A DNA stretch of 64,000 nt from Eremophila alpestris peregrina (Eukaryota; Chordata; Aves; Passeriformes; Alaudidae): positions 6,446,897 to 6,510,896 of the forward strand of contig WMCF01000030.1 of assembly GCA_009792885.1 (NCBI GenBank), read 5' to 3'. The translations under genes and the position numbers were made by a program. Shown here piece by piece: positions 58,994-64,000 of the stretch. The first letter of the stretch is position 1. Every line of letters begins with the position of its first letter. The notes under the pieces are model-generated. The model was not told where the DNA came from. It was given only the letters and a program-made list of their open reading frames with translations, and searched no databases.

Positions 58994-61900
58994 GCATTTA
59001 GCGCAAGAAATCCATTCCCCAAAGTGAAGATTTGCTCTGTAATTCTCTGCTATTCTACTCAACAAGCCACGTCCTGGACTTTCGTGTTCAAGAAAAGGTG
59101 CTGACTTGCAACAAGTGATGCCTCAGGAAAGAGAATGGAGGTAAATGAGATGTTTCAGTCAATAGGGATTCAGCTCTGCAGATACAAAATGTCACCTGAA
59201 TTGGCCCAGGATGGGCAGATGTGGCACAGGAACTGAGAGATACCATCTGAGATGTTCCAGTTACTCCTCTAGCAGAGCTTGTGTGCAAGTTTGGTAGTAC
59301 TGATTTAGTTTCTACTGACAATTGAGAGATCATTGGCATTTAGCCTTCACATACATTGCTGGCACATAATTTCAATATGAAAAAATGCAACTGAATACCT
59401 CCATTCCAATTAATCTGTATGGGAGCAATTCAGAAGGAACTAGGTAATAACAAAGATTCTTAGTATAGGGTAATTTTTTGTTTGCGTGTTTTTTTTTTTT
59501 TTAAATTTGTAGGGAACATCATGACTATATCAAATCAAGAATGTAAATTACATGTAGCTTAAACCAAACATTTAGCATACTCAGTCTTCAAATACCTTAT
59601 TGAGAAGCTTGTTGTTCTACAAAATTTTATCAAGAACGTTTGAAAACCTTGAAATCTTTCTTCCTAAAAGCATGGCATTCATTTTAAGGATAATGTTCCT
59701 GTATTCCTGCAATGCCTGTTCTAATGGCTTTTTCCCTTGGGTATTGGGACACAGAAGACACTTGCTAAACACCTGAAAGAAAATCCTGCAATTGGTGGTG
59801 ACATATTTCAGTTGTATGTACTCGTGGCATGGTAATATTAGAATAGAAGAGCTGCTGCCCTGTATCAACAGCCTGATCCAGTTTAGTTTCTGATACTGAG
59901 GCGTATAATTGCTTTTAAAGGAAGATGTATAAATTATTGCATAACTGTCTTCTCCTTGTCTACACTCTAACCTCGAAACGAAGGGTTGTTCAGAGCCTTG
60001 ACACATGAGGTTTTTATAGTACTTATATACATTATTGTCTCAGTTTATTTCTACAGTCATAGATTTCTTTGATATTTATATAATATCTTTAAAATCGGAA
60101 TAAATTCTCAGTCATGTCAAATTTTTGTTGGAATGAGTTTAATCATGCTATTATATAAATGAAACATTAATTTATTTCTACTTTGAATTTCCTATTTTGA
60201 AGCATTTCTTACTATTGTGCATGGGACAAAAAAGGCTTTCATGTGTATTCTCCAGCTTATATGTCTCCCTTTCAGTGCAAACAATTTCACAAACTTTTTT
60301 CAATCTTTTCTGCAGATGAAATATCAGTCACTAGAAAGAGCTGGAGACTGAAAGAGCAGAATGTGGAAAAGAAAGCAACAAGATGATCTTAATCTGTTTC
60401 TTAAGGAAATCATAGAAAAGGGATGTCACAGAAAAAGGTTAGCCACAGAAAAGTGCTGTCCTGCCTCTGCACTGCTTCCTTCTCCAGCCACATCCATTCA
60501 TTTCCCAGAGGGTTCTTGCCAGCGATCCTGGTTGGCTCCACAGCTATCTGGCTATCTGAGTTGGAGGCATACATATTTTCCTCTTACCTTGTGGGCAACT
60601 GAATCGCTCACTGATCATGGAATAGCTAAGGTTTACTAACTGTTCAACAGGAACAACAAAACTCACCTATCAGAGCACTGGAATCAAAATTATTTTCCAT
60701 CATGTGATCTAGCTATCACTAGTATAAAGAGCTTCAAATTAGTCATCCATTTACTGAATTCTGTCAAACAAGTAGACAAAATGCCATTCTTTGTGTCAAA
60801 ACCAAGTCACATAAGCACAGTCCCACTAATAAAAATAGCCTTTTCTACTAGGGTCAAGAATTTGAAAAAATAAATTAATGAGAAAATTCAAATTGTGGAG
60901 GGCAGAAATTATGCTTAATATCAAATATTTTACGAATAAGGAATTTATAAATAATTGAGCCACTTATAGCAATACAAAGGCTTGTGTAGCTGGAGATGTT
61001 AAACCGGACATTAAAAAATGGAAAAGGGAGAGTATTTTTACAGTATTAATTTCCTGAAGCTGTAACAAAATGCACTGTGTCAAAAGCCTATTACATAGTT
61101 TTCTTCATTCTGTTACAATGGAAATCAAACACTTAGTTTCATGTTCCTCATCTTTACATACATCAAACTGTCTGGAGTCAATGCAATTTCCCTGGGGTAA
61201 AACTAGGAACACAGTAAGTATTATCAAGATGTGAATGGGTCAGATAAACTGCTACAGCGGAGTGAAAAGATATTCAAGGAAGGTAAGAAACATTAATTTT
61301 GAATTGTAGGCACTTGCATACAGAAATGATGAATCTCAAAAAAAAAAATTTGAAACCATTTTGTCATCATATTTTCTTGCCCCTTCTGTCATTATTCCCT
61401 GGTCTTGTCTTTCTCACTAGGTTATTTCTCTTTGATAGAAATTTATATTCACAGATCAGAATTTCTACTCTACACCACACAGACCAGTGATGGCCTCTTT
61501 CCCTTCCCCACCACATGGGCCCTGGGCAACAGGGAGCTCACTCCCACCACTGGATGTGCCTGGCCCAGCTGGGAGTCCAGCATCTTTTTATAATGTGTCC
61601 ACTACAGACTCTGCTAGCTGCACTGTCAACATACAGGGGCATATTTCTGTCCCCCACAAAGAACTGGTTTTTAAAAATATATTTGACTTTCTATATTAGA
61701 CTTACAGTCTAAGCCTGAAAAAGCTTTTCTAGTCATGTAGCCTCCGGACAATCTCTTTGACTTGCTCTGTATCTAAAGCCAAAGAGCAGTTGTCAACTGG
61801 CTTTTTGTCATCCTCAAATTTTCCTCCTCAAATTTATTACCAAAGTGTGAGGTTATGTATTGCAAATTTTTTCTGATGTGTCTTTGTTTTCCAGATCATC

Positions 61901-62589
61901 TCCATTAATCTAGTCAGTTAGAGCTGGTCAGATGTAGTCAAGGTCTTCTTTGTCAGGGAAGTGCTTTAGGGTAAGCTTCACCCCATGACTCTGTGACATT
62001 TTAATTGGACCTTATGTCCAGAGATGAATTTGTTTTTGAAACCTACTGAAAAAAAAGGAGTACATAAATGCATGCTTTTTGCTATTCATACATATAATTT
62101 ACCCAGAATACTTTTTCATTTTTTCTCTATTCCATTCTTCAAAAAATATTTAAAACCAGGAAGCTCTATTCTGTTTGTGTGATCTCTTAAGAATTCTCTC
62201 TACTATTTTTAGCCTGAATTACTTGGGATTAATGTGAATAAATAAAATTAAGTTTCTATACTTCACTTTCTGTATTTGCCTGAAACAAATCTCCCATTCT
62301 CACAAGCACCACAACCACCTTTTTGCAAATAAAAGAATCACATTTTGATTAGTATTTATTGCACCCACTAATCATGTAGTATGAGCAATGAAAATAGGCT
62401 ATTTCCTGCTACTCATTAATAAATCTTTAAAATCCTATGGTTAATTTGAAAATCAGAGATGTAAATATGATGATATTATAAACCACAGCTGGCGTTTTCA
62501 AAAGGTGTGCTATTTGTCAAATTTTGTCCAATGTGAAGCGTGCATTTTGTGTGCATTGAAAGTTTCTTTGTTACAATTATTTCTTAAAT

Positions 62590-62702
62590 TAAAATATTTA
62601 TGGCATTATAACTATATATTTATGTAGATATCTATATGATAGATAAATAAAAGGCGCTAATTCTTCTAATATATATATGTGTGTGTATATATAAATATAT
62701 CT
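62590..62702. repeat. AT-rich microsatellite with (GT)4
   Basis: TATATATTTATGTAGATATC-like words lead into ATATATATATGTGTGTGTAT at about 62670. It is a compound AT/GT low-complexity tract. Confidence 0.75.
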
Positions 62703-64000
62703 TTGAAATTAAAATTAATTGGTAACTTTAAAATAGCCAGGAAGGAAATGCTCTGAGAAGAACTGAAAGACAAAATAAAAACAAGTACTATTTTATTGCA
62801 GAAAAATGTCTAAACTCTACATTTTGTCTGTTCTGCTTGTTCTGCATTATATCATCTTGAACAAAGAAATAGTACCAGAAGCTACTCTAGTTAATCTACA
62901 AATATAATTATGCCATGGCTTTCTGTACTTAAAGTGAATAAGTGCTGCAGAGTACATTCATAAATACAGATGGTGCTATATTAAGGAAGGAAAGGGGAAG
63001 CAACTGTCAAGAACATGACTTGTTTTCTGCAAACAAATCTTAATAACTTAAAATAGGCATCAAAGACCCAGTTAATGCAGAGGTGTCAGCAAGTGGCCTA
63101 GTCTAACTAGAATAAAATATGCAGTTAGGTAAAACACTACAACAAGCACTGATATTTGAAGTGCCAGAGAGAATGTGTCTCTAACAAATGACAGGTAGGA
63201 CCACACATGTATGCTTTGTCTCTCTTATTTCACTGATCCCAATTGCAGCAGAGGATTTCCAGCACTGACTCCCAAGTCATGGCAGTGTGACCAGATGATG
63301 TGATGGCAAATTCTCAAATAGAAACTCTTAAAGAACACAGATGTGATCTATATGATCAGGTTTGCTTCTGAAGAGATCAAAAAATATGCTAAAACCATGG
63401 GACCTCAGGAAATCTGTCCTAGAGGAGAATTTTAGTGTGCCAACAATACTAGTGCTCTCAAATTTTTATAAACAGGCATGTTTATACTTATCTAATAAAC
63501 TTTATTATATATCATCATTGTGTTCCTTCAAGTTCACTATATATAATATATCATTTCTTGGGCTCTTCTGTCAAAATTATTGCCAACCCACATGCAGATC
63601 TCCTTCAAAAGGATTTTTGCCATTAGAGGGAGCAAAGAAGACTTTGTTTCACCTCTGTTATTACAAGGCAGAGTAATGAGCAAACAACACAGACAGTGGT
63701 GAAACTTAACTTTTCATTTATTTAGAACTATTCTCTGTGAACTTTTAAAGAGTTATTCACTGAAATTGCTAGAAAACTAAATGCCAGAAAATTAAAATTT
63801 ATGTTATTATATAGAGACTTCTGAAAGTGCCAGAAGCTAACTTCTACCACTGAAACAATGCAGAAAAATTCATTAGTAAAAGGTCTTTGTTCTCCCTGCC
63901 TTGAAGTTAAAGTACTTAAGAGAAAACAGATTGCCAGGGAAAACAGGTAAAAAGTCTTCCCCGTGCTTGTTTTCACTAGTTCTCCTGTTTTAATTATTAT

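Larger units (their letters stand above)
56801..64000. other. Long AT-rich non-coding stretch to the window end
   Basis: No supportable gene. The longest frame is 129 codons on the minus strand (59617-60006), with no recognisable domain; it is described under findings. Low-complexity pieces include AAAAC words at about 58590-58655, T runs at 58975-58993 and 59490-59502, and an ATATAT/GTGTGT patch at 62669-62701. A segment richer in GC at 61485-61640 has overlapping frames of 62-70 codons and no known match. Confidence 0.5.

Noticed and set aside
1..64000. CRISPR arrays, bacterial-type operons, riboswitches, tRNA or rRNA genes
   Set aside because: No regularly spaced repeats, no tRNA B-box with a cloverleaf context and no rRNA-like text were seen; the DNA is plainly vertebrate nuclear.

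Overview
This is an AT-rich window of vertebrate, almost certainly avian, nuclear DNA in which I find no supportable protein-coding exon, tRNA or rRNA. The bird call rests on pieces of the CR1 non-LTR retrotransposon (reverse-transcriptase motifs such as GNYR, FHDGVTA, FINDIE and DIELLEHVQRR, and the family's ATTCTATG-type 3' end) and on many solo LTRs of endogenous retroviruses. Several of these LTRs resemble songbird families as I remember them; that narrower placement is inference. The window is best read as a gene desert or the inside of a very large intron, with about an eighth (roughly 8 kb) of recognisable mobile-element sequence.

Layout. 1-1.94 kb: unique AT-rich DNA. 1.94-4.91 kb: a composite island with a short CR1 3' end, an antisense CR1 reverse-transcriptase fragment, and a sense CR1 fragment split by a ~1.45 kb LTR with a CpG-rich core. 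6.40-7.17 kb: antisense solo LTR with a perfect 5-bp target-site duplication (TSD). 8.06-9.75 kb: a diverged ~220 bp direct repeat. 13.16-13.70 kb and 44.99-45.53 kb: two sister antisense solo LTRs, each with its own perfect 5-bp TSD. 15.35-15.42 kb: an assembly gap inside a poly-T run. ~19.9-20.4 and ~31.4-31.6 kb: decayed LTR remnants. 32.94-33.60 kb: sense LTR with a long pyrimidine tract. 34.61-35.11 kb: antisense LTR. 53.92-54.26 kb: antisense solo LTR with a perfect 6-bp TSD, beside a ~0.5 kb G-rich, GCAGG-like tract. 55.65-56.80 kb: sense CR1 reaching its 3' terminus and interrupted by a 375 bp solo LTR. The rest is AT-rich single-copy-looking DNA with microsatellites, homopolymers and small hairpins.

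No genes act together here. The functional potential visible is regulatory: LTR promoters (TATA boxes, CCAAT boxes) and polyadenylation signals. The most informative structures are the nested insertions, whose TSDs let the relative order of events be read directly, the sister LTR pair, and a perfect 18-bp hairpin at 14.96 kb. I did not find a convincing previously undescribed system; the findings below are ranked accordingly.
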